From: Streptomyces sp. CB02261
Lineage (GTDB): Bacteria; Actinomycetota; Actinomycetes; Streptomycetales; Streptomycetaceae
Length of the DNA: 64,000 nucleotides
Direction: 5' to 3'
NCBI RefSeq assembly: GCF_001905665.1
Contig: NZ_LIVX01000002.1
Coordinates: 197,420-261,419, forward strand
Of this stretch, positions 42,102-50,437 are shown in pieces (the stretch's first letter is position 1; each line of letters starts with the position of its first letter). The notes below the pieces were generated by a model that had not been told where the DNA came from, made no database searches, and worked only from the letters and a program-made list of their open reading frames with translations. The position numbers and the translations under genes were made by a program.

Positions 42102-42419
42102 CTACTCCTGCGGAGCCGGCGTCGTGGGGAGGATCTCGGTGATCTCCTGCTCGGGCACCATGTGCCCGGAGCGGATCAGGTCGATCCGGCCCATGACCTT
42201 GGCCCGCAGGTCGGTGGGGACGTCGTCGCTGCCGCAGCAGCGCTTGACGAGCTTCTTCACCGCCTGCTCGAGACCGTACTTCTCCAGGCACGGGGAGCAC
42301 TCCTCGAAGTGCACCTCGAACTTGGTGCAGTCACTGTCGGGCATCTCGTGGTCGAGGAACTCGTAGAGATGATCCAGGACCTCTGAGCAATCCGTCTCGT
42401 GCGGCTCTCCGCAGCTCAT
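42102..42419 (-). CDS. rsrA: Zinc-binding redox-sensing anti-sigma factor RsrA
   Basis: 105 residues from ATG 42419, overlapping the sigR stop (ATGA). The thiol-switch residues keep S. coelicolor numbering: Cys3, Cys11, Cys31, His37, Cys41, Cys44 (HFEECSPC, the ZAS HxxxCxxC motif) and Cys61-Cys62. In the reduced, zinc-loaded state it holds SigR; disulfide formation expels zinc and frees the sigma factor. The sequence [23 protein letters not shown] is close to the published protein. Confidence 0.97.
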   Translation of the reverse strand: MSCGEPHETDCSEVLDHLYEFLDHEMPDSDCTKFEVHFEECSPCLEKYGLEQAVKKLVKRCCGSDDVPTDLRAKVMGRIDLIRSGHMVPEQEITEILPTTPAPQE

Positions 42420-43072
42420 GAGCCCGAGCCTTTCAGATCGTTCGACGACTCTCCGGCGCCCGCGGGAACGAGCCCGCGGTCGCGGGCGTAGTCCTCGAGC
42501 ATGCCGCGCAGCTGGCGGCGGCCCCGGTGCAGTCGGGACATCACCGTACCGATGGGTGTCCCCATGATGTCCGCGATCTCCTTGTACGCAAAGCCCTCGA
42601 CATCCGCGAGATAGACGGCGATGCGGAACTCCTCGGGAATCGCCTGGAGGGCTTCCTTCACGTCGGAGTCCGGGAGGTGGTCGAGAGCCTGCGACTCGGC
42701 GGAGCGCAGCCCGGTCGACATGTGCGACTCGGCGCGGGCGAGCTGCCAGTCCTCGATCTCCTCGGCGGCGCTGCGCTGGGGCTCGCGCTGCTTCTTGCGG
42801 TACGAGTTGATGAAGGTGTTCGTGAGGATGCGGTACAGCCACGCCTTGAGGTTCGTACCCTCGCGGAACTGGTGGAAGGATCCGTACGCCTTGGCGTAGG
42901 TCTCCTGCACCAGGTCCTCCGCGTCCGCGGGGTTGCGCGTCATGCGCAGCGCGGCCGAGTACATCTGGTCGAGGAAGCCGAGGGCGTCCCGCTCGAAGCG
43001 CGCGTTGCGCTCCTCGGTCGTCTCCTCGGGGCCGTCGTCGGTCCCTGTGTCGGTCCCAGTGACCGGACCCAC
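42416..43072 (-). CDS. sigR: ECF sigma factor SigR (thiol-oxidative stress), short form
   Basis: 218 residues from GTG 43072 ([14 protein letters not shown]). Region 2 is [34 protein letters not shown]; region 4 is [51 protein letters not shown]. SigR directs transcription of thioredoxin, mycothiol and protease genes from GGAAT-N18-GTT promoters and is inactivated by RsrA encoded downstream. A frame continuing upstream to ATG 43237 gives SigR', the unstable long isoform; both starts are probably used, from different promoters. A GGAGGAGG runs right up to the short-form GTG. Confidence 0.95.
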   Translation of the reverse strand: MGPVTGTDTGTDDGPEETTEERNARFERDALGFLDQMYSAALRMTRNPADAEDLVQETYAKAYGSFHQFREGTNLKAWLYRILTNTFINSYRKKQREPQRSAAEEIEDWQLARAESHMSTGLRSAESQALDHLPDSDVKEALQAIPEEFRIAVYLADVEGFAYKEIADIMGTPIGTVMSRLHRGRRQLRGMLEDYARDRGLVPAGAGESSNDLKGSGS

Positions 43073-43237
43073 CTCCTCCAGCGCGGCGGCGAGCCCGAGG
43101 GCGGACCCGCTCGTTTCGGAGGATAGACGAGGAACCGCTCCGCCCGCCGCCCGAATGTGGGCGCCCTGGGGGGCGGGCAGCACTGTCCAGTCGAGGTCAG
43201 CGACCTGCGCACGCTCCGGGCAGATGGTCGAACCCAT
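43073..43237 (-). other. sigR: N-terminal extension coding for the SigR' isoform
   Basis: From ATG 43237 the sigR frame is open and adds exactly 55 residues ([20 protein letters not shown] ... LAAALEE) before the short start. SigR' in S. coelicolor also has a 55-residue extension, made from the SigR-dependent promoter and degraded rapidly by Clp protease. The promoter at 43282-43307 lies 45 bp upstream of this ATG. Confidence 0.85.
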
Positions 43238-43281
43238 ACGACGGACACCTCTTCCTTTGCTCTCACACAGACGCTCTCGAC

Positions 43282-43307
43282 AACAGCGCCGCCCCGTTCC
43301 ACATTCC
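43282..43307 (-). promoter_or_regulatory. SigR-dependent promoter (sigRp2-like)
   Basis: On the minus strand GGAAT (43307-43303) and GTT (43284-43282) are separated by exactly 18 bp, the SigR promoter consensus. It drives the sigR' -rsrA transcript and makes a positive feedback loop. The -35 sits three bases from the stop of the upstream hydrolase gene. Confidence 0.9.
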
Positions 43308-43309
43308 CG

Positions 43310-43966
43310 CTAGCGGCGGGGTGTTCGGCGCAGTCCGGTGATCCACTCGGCGACCCCGTCCGCGAGCCGGTCCATGGCCTCGTCCTGGCCGAGGGGCGCG
43401 CGTTTGGGCACGGCGAGGCCGTGGTCGCCGTGCGGGATCACGACGAGGTCGTACGGGCCTTCCGGGTACTCCTCGGGGCGTCCGAAGGGGTCGTTGCCGC
43501 CCTGGACGACGAGTGTCGGCAGGCCGGTGCCGAGGAGTTCGTCGGCGCGGGACCGCTCCGGCCTGCCCGGGGGGTGCAGCGGGAAGCTCAGCGCGAGGAC
43601 GGCGCGCGCGCCGAGGTCCCGGCCGGTGCGGCAGGCGACACGGGCGCCGGCGCTGCGGCCGCCGGCGATCACCGGGAGGCCGGGGCGGGCGAGGGCGGGC
43701 CAGAGGCCGCGCCACCCGATGTCGAGGGTCTTCGGGGCGGGCGCGACCTTCTTGCCGGCGACCCGCCAGGGCTGCTCGACGAGGGCGACGGTCACGCCGC
43801 GGGCGGGGAGCGCGGCGGCCAGGGCCTGGAGGTCGCGGGCCTCGACGCCGCCGCCGGCGCCGTGGCCGAGGGCCAGGACGGCCCACGGCTCCGTCCCCTC
43901 GTGCCAGGTGACGCGGGCTTCACCGGCGTCGGTGGGAACGGTCTCGGACTGTGTCACATCGGTCAC
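43310..43966 (-). CDS. Alpha/beta-hydrolase (dienelactone-hydrolase-like KANL3/Tex30 type)
   Basis: 218 residues. A compact alpha/beta hydrolase: VLALGHGAGGGVEARDLQALAAAL (oxyanion region), VIAGGRSAGARVACR with nucleophile elbow GGRSAG, LVVQGGNDPFGRPEEY with the acid, and VVIPHGDHGLAVPKR with the catalytic His. The family (KAT8-regulatory/Tex30-like) is widespread and without known substrate. It lies directly upstream of sigR on the same strand, its stop touching the SigR promoter; read-through could add to sigR expression. Confidence 0.85.
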   Translation of the reverse strand: MTDVTQSETVPTDAGEARVTWHEGTEPWAVLALGHGAGGGVEARDLQALAAALPARGVTVALVEQPWRVAGKKVAPAPKTLDIGWRGLWPALARPGLPVIAGGRSAGARVACRTGRDLGARAVLALSFPLHPPGRPERSRADELLGTGLPTLVVQGGNDPFGRPEEYPEGPYDLVVIPHGDHGLAVPKRAPLGQDEAMDRLADGVAEWITGLRRTPRR

Positions 43967-43999
43967 AGGGCCATAGTGCCGTCCGCGCGCCCCGGAGGG

Positions 44000-44815
44000 T
44001 CAGAACAGCGTGGCCATCTCCGGGCCCTCCAGCTCCTCCAGGAGCTCGGGTCCGTTGTTGCGGACGTTGCTGACGGCGGTGGCCACGGGGTAGGCCCGCA
44101 TCCGTCCGCCGGGCGGTGGGGCGAGCAGTCGGCTCAGCTCCTCGGGATCGGTGCGCGCCGGGTCGAGCCAGGCGTCCCAGCGGTCCTCCGTGAGCATCAG
44201 GGGCATCCGGGGGTGGATGTCGGCGAGCGAGTGCGGGCCCTCGGCCGGAGCGACGCCGAGGGGGCCGGTCTCCGCCTCGGTGGTGATCACCGAGCAGGTC
44301 ACCCACCACGCGGAGGGGTGGTCGTCGGGGAGGGTGCGGTCGCGCCAGAACTCGTAGAGCCCCGCCATGGCGAAGACCGAGCCGTCCGCCGGGGTCACGA
44401 AGTACGGCTGCTTCCGGGGCCGCTTCTTCTTGCCCTCGACCTCCAGATCGCGCTCCCCCGCCCCGGTGACCCACTCGTAGTAGCCGTCGGCGGGCAGGAT
44501 GCAGCGGCGGGCCGTGAAGGCCCGCTTGAAGGAGGGCTTCTCGGCCACGGTCTCCGCGCGCGCGTTGATCATCCGGGCGGCGCCCTCGGGGTTCTTGGCC
44601 CAGGACGGCACGAGGCCCCATTTCAGTGCGCGCAGCTGGCGAACCGGACTCCGCGATCCTGCGTCTTTCAGCGGACGCTCCAGGACGGCCCAGACCTCCT
44701 TGGTGGGGGCCACGTTCCAGTCCGGGGCCAGAGTCTCCTCCGGCTCCCACTTCTCTATTCCGAAGGCGTCGACGAGGTCCTCGGGCCGCCGACTCGCTGC
44801 ATACCGTCCGCACAT
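44000..44815 (-). CDS. SOS response-associated peptidase (SRAP/HMCES family)
   Basis: 271 residues from ATG 44815. Removal of Met exposes Cys2 (MCGRYAASRR), which forms a covalent thiazolidine with abasic sites in single-stranded DNA. Other active-site parts are WGLVPSWAKN, INARAETVAEKPSFKRAF, CILPADGYYEW (Glu) and LADIHPRMPLML (His). It protects replication forks from abasic-site breakage. A Lys/Arg-rich insert (EVEGKKKRPRKQP) lies in the middle. Single-gene unit divergent from the M50-like gene. Confidence 0.93.
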   Translation of the reverse strand: MCGRYAASRRPEDLVDAFGIEKWEPEETLAPDWNVAPTKEVWAVLERPLKDAGSRSPVRQLRALKWGLVPSWAKNPEGAARMINARAETVAEKPSFKRAFTARRCILPADGYYEWVTGAGERDLEVEGKKKRPRKQPYFVTPADGSVFAMAGLYEFWRDRTLPDDHPSAWWVTCSVITTEAETGPLGVAPAEGPHSLADIHPRMPLMLTEDRWDAWLDPARTDPEELSRLLAPPPGGRMRAYPVATAVSNVRNNGPELLEELEGPEMATLF

Positions 44816-44864
44816 ACGTGCCAGACTGCCACGACCCACGACCCCCCGAGGAGCGGCCCGAGAC

Positions 44865-45548
44865 ATGGACCTCTTCACCCCGCAGGCAGCCCCGGCCGAG
44901 TGGCTGGTGATCGCCACCGGCGTCGCCGCCCTCGCCGTCACCGTGCCCCGCCGCCTCTGGCTGCTCGCCCGCAACGCGATCACCATCGCCCACGAGGGCG
45001 GCCACGGGCTCCTCGCCCTCGCCACCGGCCGGCGCCTGGAGGCGATACGGCTGCACTCGGACACCAGCGGCCTGACCGTGAGCCGAGGCCGTCCGACCGG
45101 CCTCGGCGTGGTGCTCACCCTGGCCGCCGGCTATCCCGCGGCCCCGCTGCTCGGCCTGGGCGGCGCCGCCCTGCTGGGCACCGGCCGGGTCACCCTGCTG
45201 CTGTGGGTGGCGACGGCCCTGCTCCTCGCGATGCTGGTGATGGTCCGCAACGCGTACGGGATCCTCACCGTCCTGCTGACGGGCGCGGCCTTCCTCCTCG
45301 TCTCCTGGCTGACCGGACCCGAGGTCCAGTCGGCCTTCGCCTACGCGGTGGTCTGGTTCCTCCTCCTCGGTGGCGTGCGTCCCGCTTTCGAGCTCCAGGC
45401 GAAGCGGCGCCACGGCGGCGCCGGCGACTCGGACGCGGACCAGCTGGCGCGGCTCACCCATGTGCCCGCCGGGGTGTGGCTGTTCTTCTTCCACGCCGTC
45501 TCGATCTGCGCCCTGATCGGCGGCGGGCGCTGGCTCCTGGGCTACTGA
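44865..45548 (+). CDS. M50-like integral membrane metallopeptidase
   Basis: 227 residues with about six membrane helices. The zinc motif is AITIAHEGGHGLLALATGRRLEAIRL (HExxH as HEGGH), placed at the second hydrophobic segment, as in M50B-like small proteases. I see no clear NxxPxxxLDG second motif, only MVRNAYGILTVLL (Asn-containing), so the third ligand is uncertain. It may cleave a membrane substrate. The ATG at 44865 lies 49 bp from the divergent SRAP start. Confidence 0.75.
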   Translation: MDLFTPQAAPAEWLVIATGVAALAVTVPRRLWLLARNAITIAHEGGHGLLALATGRRLEAIRLHSDTSGLTVSRGRPTGLGVVLTLAAGYPAAPLLGLGGAALLGTGRVTLLLWVATALLLAMLVMVRNAYGILTVLLTGAAFLLVSWLTGPEVQSAFAYAVVWFLLLGGVRPAFELQAKRRHGGAGDSDADQLARLTHVPAGVWLFFFHAVSICALIGGGRWLLGY

Positions 45549-45569
45549 CTCCCCCGTACAGTGAGTTCC

Positions 45570-46901
45570 ATGACCGCAGCTGCTTCCGCGCACACCGACC
45601 CGTCCACCGACCTCTGGCCCGCCCCGTACGCGCGGGGCGCCGTCGACGCGACCGTCACCGTGCCCGGCTCGAAGTCGGTCACCAACCGTGCCCTGGTCCT
45701 GGCCGCCCTGGCCTCCGAGCCCGGGTGGCTGCGGCGTCCGCTGCGCTCCCGGGACACCCTCCTGATGGCCGAGGCGCTCCGCACCCTCGGCGTGCGCATC
45801 GAGGAGGGCGTGGGCCCCGACGGCTCCGGCGAGGTCTGGCGGATCATCCCGGCGCCGCTGCGCGGACCGGCGACCGTCGACGTCGGCAACGCCGGCACGG
45901 TCATGCGCTTCCTGCCCCCGGTCACGGCGCTCGCCGACGGCCCGGTCCGCTTCGACGGCGACCCCCGCTCCCACGAGCGCCCGCTGCACGGCGTGATCGA
46001 CGCGCTGCGCGCGCTGGGTGCCCGCATCGACGACGACGGCCGGGGCGCGCTGCCGCTGACCGTGCACGGCGGGGGCGGTCTGGAGGGCGGCACGGTCGAG
46101 ATCGACGCCTCCTCGTCGTCCCAGTTCGTGAGCGCCCTGCTGCTGTCCGGGGCCCGCTTCAACCAGGGCGTCGAGGTACGGCACGTGGGCACGCGGCTTC
46201 CCTCGCTGCCGCACATCCGGATGACGGTCGACATGCTGCGGGCGGTCGGCGCCCAGGTCGACGAGCCGGAGCACGGCGGCGCCCCGGACGTGTGGCGGGT
46301 GTCGCCGTCCGCGCTGCGCGGCCGGGACCTGGTGGTCGAGCCCGACCTGTCGAACGCGCAGCCGTTCCTGGCGGCCGCGCTGGTGACCGGTGGCCGGGTG
46401 ACGGTCCGCGACTGGCCCGCGCGGACCACCCAGCCCGGTGACGCGCTGCGGGAGATCTTCACCGAGATGGGTGGTTCCTGCGAGCTGACCGACGCGGGTC
46501 TGACGTTCACCGGCACGGGCCGGATCCACGGCATCGACGTGGACCTCGGTGAGGTCGGCGAGCTGACGCCGGGCATCGCGGCGGTCGCGGCCCTCGCCGA
46601 CTCCCCGTCCACCCTGCGCGGGGTCGCCCATCTGCGGCTGCACGAGACGGACCGGCTCGCGGCGCTCACCAAGGAGATCAACGAGCTGGGCGGCGACGTC
46701 ACCGAGACCGAGGACGGTCTGCACATCCGCCCGCGCCCGCTGCACGGCGGTGTCTTCCACACGTACCACGACCACCGCATGGCGACGGCGGGCGCGATCA
46801 TCGGCCTCGCGGTCGAGGGCGTGGAGATCGAGGACGTGGCGACGACGGCGAAGACCTTGCCTGACTTCCCGAGGATGTGGACCGAAATGCTCGGGGTCTG
46901 A
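45570..46901 (+). CDS. aroA: 3-phosphoshikimate 1-carboxyvinyltransferase (EPSP synthase) AroA
   Basis: 443 residues from ATG 45570 (a GTG nine bases upstream is in frame). It joins phosphoenolpyruvate to shikimate-3-phosphate in aromatic amino-acid synthesis. Motifs: [35 protein letters not shown] (NAGT), [41 protein letters not shown] and [15 protein letters not shown]. Length is normal. It lies three bases upstream of rsgA and probably forms an operon with it. Confidence 0.96.
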   Translation: MTAAASAHTDPSTDLWPAPYARGAVDATVTVPGSKSVTNRALVLAALASEPGWLRRPLRSRDTLLMAEALRTLGVRIEEGVGPDGSGEVWRIIPAPLRGPATVDVGNAGTVMRFLPPVTALADGPVRFDGDPRSHERPLHGVIDALRALGARIDDDGRGALPLTVHGGGGLEGGTVEIDASSSSQFVSALLLSGARFNQGVEVRHVGTRLPSLPHIRMTVDMLRAVGAQVDEPEHGGAPDVWRVSPSALRGRDLVVEPDLSNAQPFLAAALVTGGRVTVRDWPARTTQPGDALREIFTEMGGSCELTDAGLTFTGTGRIHGIDVDLGEVGELTPGIAAVAALADSPSTLRGVAHLRLHETDRLAALTKEINELGGDVTETEDGLHIRPRPLHGGVFHTYHDHRMATAGAIIGLAVEGVEIEDVATTAKTLPDFPRMWTEMLGV

Positions 46902-46904
46902 ACC

Positions 46905-47918
46905 ATGCGGCGTTACGGCAAGAACACCGACGAGGACGACATCCGCCAGCGGCCCAACCGCAAGGGCACCCGTCCCCGGACGACCATCCGCCCGAAGCAC
47001 GAGGACGCCGTCGAGGGCATGGTCCTCACCGTCGACCGGGGCCGGCTGACCTGTCTGGTCGACGACCGGGTCGTGACGGCGATGAAGGCGCGCGAGCTGG
47101 GCCGCAAGGCCGCCGTGGTCGGCGACCGGGTCTCGATCGTCGGCGACCTGTCCGGCGAGCGGGACACGCTGGCCCGGATCGTGCGGATCGGCGAGCGCAG
47201 CTCGGTGCTCCGCCGAACGGCCGACGACGACGACCCGTACGAGCGGGTGGTCGTCGCCAACGCCGATCAGCTGGCGATCGTCACCGCGCTGGCCGACCCC
47301 GAGCCGCGCCCGCGGCTGATCGACCGCTGTCTGGTCGCCGCGTACGACGGCGGTCTCACCCCGCTGCTCGTCCTCACCAAGTCGGACCTGGCGTCGCCGG
47401 ACGCGCTCCTCGACATGTACGGCGCGCTGGGCGTGCCGCACGTGGTGACCACGCGCGACGAGTTCGTGGACGGCGTCGCCGCCGACCGGGTGCACGAGCA
47501 CCTCAAGGGGCGCACCACCGCGTTCGTGGGGCACTCCGGCGTCGGCAAGACGACCCTGGTCAACGCCCTGGTCCCGGCGGACAGGCGCCGGACCACGGGC
47601 GTCGTCAACGCGGTCACCGGCCGCGGCCGGCACACCACGACCTCGGCGCTCGCCCTGCCGCTGGACGACAAGGAGGGCGGCTGGGTGATCGACACGCCGG
47701 GCGTGCGCTCCTTCGGTCTGCACCACGTCGACCCGTCCCGGGTGATCCTCGCCTTCCCCGACCTCGTGCCGGGTACGGAGAACTGCCCGCGCGCGTGCAG
47801 CCACGACGAGCCGGACTGCGCGCTCGACTCCTGGGTGGCCGACGGGCACGCCGATCCGGCGCGCCTGGAGTCGCTGCGCCGGCTGCTGTCGACCCGGGAG
47901 CGACGCGAGGGCGACTGA
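46905..47918 (+). CDS. rsgA: Ribosome small-subunit-dependent GTPase RsgA
   Basis: 337 residues. A late-stage 30S assembly GTPase with circularly permuted G motifs, as expected: VLTKSDLAS (G4), then FVGHSGVGKTTLVNAL (G1), GRHTTTSALAL (G2) and VIDTPGVRSFGL (G3). The N-terminus is an OB-fold (DAVEGMVLTVDRGRLTCLV), and the C-terminal zinc finger is CPRACSHDEPDCALDSW. It follows aroA after three bases. Confidence 0.95.
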   Translation: MRRYGKNTDEDDIRQRPNRKGTRPRTTIRPKHEDAVEGMVLTVDRGRLTCLVDDRVVTAMKARELGRKAAVVGDRVSIVGDLSGERDTLARIVRIGERSSVLRRTADDDDPYERVVVANADQLAIVTALADPEPRPRLIDRCLVAAYDGGLTPLLVLTKSDLASPDALLDMYGALGVPHVVTTRDEFVDGVAADRVHEHLKGRTTAFVGHSGVGKTTLVNALVPADRRRTTGVVNAVTGRGRHTTTSALALPLDDKEGGWVIDTPGVRSFGLHHVDPSRVILAFPDLVPGTENCPRACSHDEPDCALDSWVADGHADPARLESLRRLLSTRERREGD

Positions 47919-47967
47919 GCCGTCCGCCTTGAGGGCTGACCGTGACCGATGTGGGCATAATCGCACC

Positions 47968-48007
47968 AAGTGCGACGAAGCAGTCACCGACGGCGTGGGA
48001 GGCACTT
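47968..48007 (+). promoter_or_regulatory. Structured leader of the SMR gene (possible guanidine-sensing RNA)
   Basis: AAGTGC (47968-47973) is complementary to GCACTT (48002-48007), enclosing the ribosome site GGGAGG (47997-48002) of the SMR gene. Between them are two GACGR motifs (GACGA 47974-47978, GACGG 47989-47993) in small imperfect hairpins, reminiscent of guanidine-II leaders, which regulate SugE/Gdx exporters. CATAAT at 47956-47961 could be the -10. The fit to any known riboswitch class is weak. Confidence 0.3.
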
Positions 48008-48010
48008 TCG

Positions 48011-48334
48011 ATGGCGTGGCTGCTGGTGGTACTCGCGGGGCTCCTGGAGACCGGCTTCGCGGTCTGTCTGAAGCTCTCGCACGGATTCACCCGGCTCTGG
48101 CCGACGATCGCCTTCGCGACCTTCGCCCTGGGCAGCTTCGGCCTTCTCACGCTCGCCCTGCGGAAGCTCGACGTGGGTCCGGCGTACGCGGTGTGGACGG
48201 GGATCGGCGCGGCCGGGACGGCGATCTACGGCATGCTCTTCCTCGGCGACCTGGTCTCCACGCTCAAGATCGTCTCGATCACCCTGGTGATCCTCGGGGT
48301 CATCGGACTCCAGCTCTCCGGCTCCTCGCACTGA
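48011..48334 (+). CDS. Small multidrug resistance (SMR) exporter, SugE/Gdx type
   Basis: 107 residues, four membrane helices. MAWLLVVLAGLLETGFAVCLKLSHGFTRL holds the essential Glu in helix 1, and [25 protein letters not shown] is the SMR signature. The LKxSHGFTRLWP stretch and the GIGA.G.A sequence follow SugE/Gdx (guanidinium exporters) and not EmrE. Start at ATG 48011 with GGGAGG eight bases upstream. The last 109 bases overlap the convergent TetR gene. Confidence 0.88.
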   Translation: MAWLLVVLAGLLETGFAVCLKLSHGFTRLWPTIAFATFALGSFGLLTLALRKLDVGPAYAVWTGIGAAGTAIYGMLFLGDLVSTLKIVSITLVILGVIGLQLSGSSH

Positions 48335-48873
48335 CCCCCCGCGCCCCACGCGGCGGGGAAGGCGGGCGCCACGACATGGCTGAGGGCCAGCCGGACGGCG
48401 AGCTCGCAGCCGGCGGCCCACCGTTCGTCCACGCAGGCGACGGTCGCCTCGACCAGCTCGCCGGGCGCCGGCGGCCCCTCGTCGGCGCGGCGCTGGGCGG
48501 GGACGGCGGCGGGGCGGGCGCCGGTCCTGGCGGGCCGGGGCGCGGGCAGTCTCCCGTCCCAGGCGCCGGTGAGCAGGGCGCGGAGGACGGGGCGGGCGGC
48601 CGCCCTGGCCACGATCCACTCGACGGCGGCGACCAGGTTCCGCTCGGGCGGGGCCGGGGCGGTGAGCAGCCGCCGTACGCCGTCGAGGTAGGCGTCGGCC
48701 TCCCGTCGCACCAGGGCGCGGGCGAGCCCGTCCTTGCTGCCGAACTCGTTGTAGAGGGTCTGCCGGGAGACCCGGGCGGCCGCGGCGAGGTCCGCCATCC
48801 GCACGACGGACCAGGGCCGGTGCGCGAGCGCGGCGAGCGCGGCGTCGAGCAGGGCCTCGCGGGCGGTCGCCAT
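48226..48873 (-). CDS. TetR-family transcriptional regulator overlapping the SMR gene
   Basis: 215 residues from ATG 48873 ([16 protein letters not shown]). The helix-turn-helix is [34 protein letters not shown], a normal TetR domain; the rest is helical ([38 protein letters not shown]). The natural C-terminus seems to be near GGQCEEPES; the final ~35 residues ([28 protein letters not shown]) are antisense of the SMR gene, so loss of an earlier stop codon is likely. It may regulate the SMR gene, though the two are convergent. Confidence 0.82.
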   Translation of the reverse strand: MATAREALLDAALAALAHRPWSVVRMADLAAAARVSRQTLYNEFGSKDGLARALVRREADAYLDGVRRLLTAPAPPERNLVAAVEWIVARAAARPVLRALLTGAWDGRLPAPRPARTGARPAAVPAQRRADEGPPAPGELVEATVACVDERWAAGCELAVRLALSHVVAPAFPAAWGAGGQCEEPESWSPMTPRITRVIETILSVETRSPRKSMP

Positions 48874-48989
48874 CGGCACCTCCGGGAGGGAACGGTTCTC
48901 CGCACAGCGTCGGCAGCCGGTCACGCCCTGTCAAGAGTGCCGGTGGACGGTTCTCCGCGTGGCGATCACACGGCGATAGAGTGCCGACC

Positions 48990-49799
48990 ATGGCCGATTA
49001 CCACGATGATCTGCGTCTCGCCCATGTCCTCGCGGATGCCGCCGACGCGGCCACCATGGACCGTTTCCAGGCGCTCGACCTGAAGGTCGAGACGAAGCCG
49101 GACATGACTCCGGTCAGCGAGGCCGACAAGGCGGCCGAGGAGCTGATCCGGGGTCAGCTCCAGCGGGCCAGGCCGCGCGACGCGATCCTGGGCGAGGAGT
49201 TCGGCGTGGAGGGCTCGGGCCCCCGCCGCTGGGTGATCGACCCGATCGACGGAACGAAGAACTACGTGCGCGGGGTGCCGGTGTGGGCGACCCTGATCGC
49301 GCTGATGGAGGCCGGGGAGACCGGGTTCCAGCCGGTGGTGGGCGTGGTGTCGGCGCCCGCGCTCGGCCGGCGCTGGTGGGCGGCGAAGGGCCTGGGCGCG
49401 TACACCGGGCGCAGCCTGGCCTCGGCGACCCGGATCGGGGTCTCGAAGGTGGCCTCCCTGGAGGACGCCTCGTTCGCGTACTCCTCGCTGAGCGGCTGGG
49501 AGGAGCAGGGCCGTCTCGACGGTTTCATGGACCTCACGCGCGCGTGCTGGCGGACCCGGGCGTACGGCGACTTCTGGCCGTACATGATGGTCGCCGAGGG
49601 GTCCGTGGACATCTGCGCGGAGCCGGAGCTGTCGCTGTGGGACATGGCGGCGGTGGCGGTCGTGGTGCAGGAGGCGGGCGGCACGTACACGGGCCTGGAC
49701 GGGCGGCACGGTCCGCACAGCGGCAACGCGGCGGCGTCGAACGGCCTGCTTCACGGCGAGCTGCTGAGCTACCTCAACCAGGAGGACGCGAAGGGCTGA
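48990..49799 (+). CDS. hisN: Histidinol-phosphatase HisN (inositol monophosphatase family)
   Basis: 269 residues from ATG 48990 (an in-frame GTG lies at 48981). IMPase fold: [52 protein letters not shown] (DPIDGT metal motif) and [19 protein letters not shown] (WD motif). It dephosphorylates histidinol-phosphate; the identification follows the S. coelicolor gene at the same place in the order. It stands alone with a terminator. Confidence 0.9.
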   Translation: MADYHDDLRLAHVLADAADAATMDRFQALDLKVETKPDMTPVSEADKAAEELIRGQLQRARPRDAILGEEFGVEGSGPRRWVIDPIDGTKNYVRGVPVWATLIALMEAGETGFQPVVGVVSAPALGRRWWAAKGLGAYTGRSLASATRIGVSKVASLEDASFAYSSLSGWEEQGRLDGFMDLTRACWRTRAYGDFWPYMMVAEGSVDICAEPELSLWDMAAVAVVVQEAGGTYTGLDGRHGPHSGNAAASNGLLHGELLSYLNQEDAKG

Positions 49800-49817
49800 G
49801 CGCCCGCCGCGCTCCCC

Positions 49818-49838
49818 GGGGGCGCCTCGCGCGCCCCC
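49818..49838 (+). terminator. hisN terminator
   Basis: An 8-bp GC stem (49818-49825 with 49831-49838), five-base loop, followed by TT, lies 18 bp after the hisN stop. Confidence 0.7.
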
Positions 49839-49972
49839 TTGTCGGACCTCCGTCCCGGTGCCACTCTGAGAATCCCCCCGCTTGTGAACTTGTGAAGCAT
49901 TTCTCCAGCGCCTCCGGCGCCGGGGCTTCTCGTGCAGAGCGGGAACGATTCCCCCAGGAGGTGGCTCCGTCC

Positions 49973-50362
49973 ATGCTCGTTCGCGACGCCATGAGTTCGG
50001 TGGTCCTCACCATCGGTCCGGCCCACACCCTCCGCCAGGCGGCCCGGCTGATGTCGGCGCGCCGCGTCGGCGCGGCCGTCGTCCTCGACACCGACGCCGG
50101 CGGGCTCGGGATCCTCACCGAGCGCGACATCCTCAACTCCCTCGCCCTCGACCAGGATCCCGATCTCGAGACCGCGGGTTCCCACACCACCCGCGACGTC
50201 GTCTTCGCCGCCCCCACATGGACCCTGGCGAAGGCGGCCGAGGCCATGACCCGCGGCGGCTTCCGCCATCTCATCGTCCTCGACGACCTGGGTCCCGTCG
50301 GCGTCGTCTCCGTCCGCGACATCATCCGCTGCTGGATCCCCGTGCACAGCGTCGCGGGCTGA
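49973..50362 (+). CDS. CBS-domain pair protein
   Basis: 129 residues from ATG 49973, with CAGGAGGTGG upstream. Two CBS motifs fill it: LVRDAMSSVVLTIGPAHTLRQAARLMSARRVGAAVVLD...GILTERDIL and TTRDVVFAAPTWTLAKAAEAMTRGGFRHLIVLDDLGPVGVVSVRDII. Such stand-alone Bateman modules sense adenine nucleotides in other proteins; the target here is unknown. It is convergent with katA. Confidence 0.9.
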   Translation: MLVRDAMSSVVLTIGPAHTLRQAARLMSARRVGAAVVLDTDAGGLGILTERDILNSLALDQDPDLETAGSHTTRDVVFAAPTWTLAKAAEAMTRGGFRHLIVLDDLGPVGVVSVRDIIRCWIPVHSVAG

Positions 50363-50383
50363 ACCCCTTCCCGGGCACGCGAA

Positions 50384-50418
50384 AGCGGGCCGGATCCCGT
50401 ACGGAAATCCGGCCCGCT
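50384..50418. terminator. Terminator shared by the CBS gene and katA
   Basis: A 12-bp perfect stem (50384-50395 with 50407-50418); the loop holds a small CCGTACGG palindrome. It lies between convergent genes. Confidence 0.8.
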
Positions 50419-50437
50419 CTCCCTACGACAAGCGTCC

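Noticed and set aside
43920..48005. A continuous minus-strand open frame of over 1300 codons across aroA, rsgA and neighbours
   Set aside because: It is antisense to aroA, rsgA and other genes with clear motifs; its composition (Arg/Gly/Asp/His-rich) is that of a shadow frame in high-GC DNA.
47968..48010. A standard guanidine-I or guanidine-III riboswitch before the SMR gene
   Set aside because: The conserved bases of those classes are not present; only a loose resemblance to guanidine-II remains, reported as a finding.
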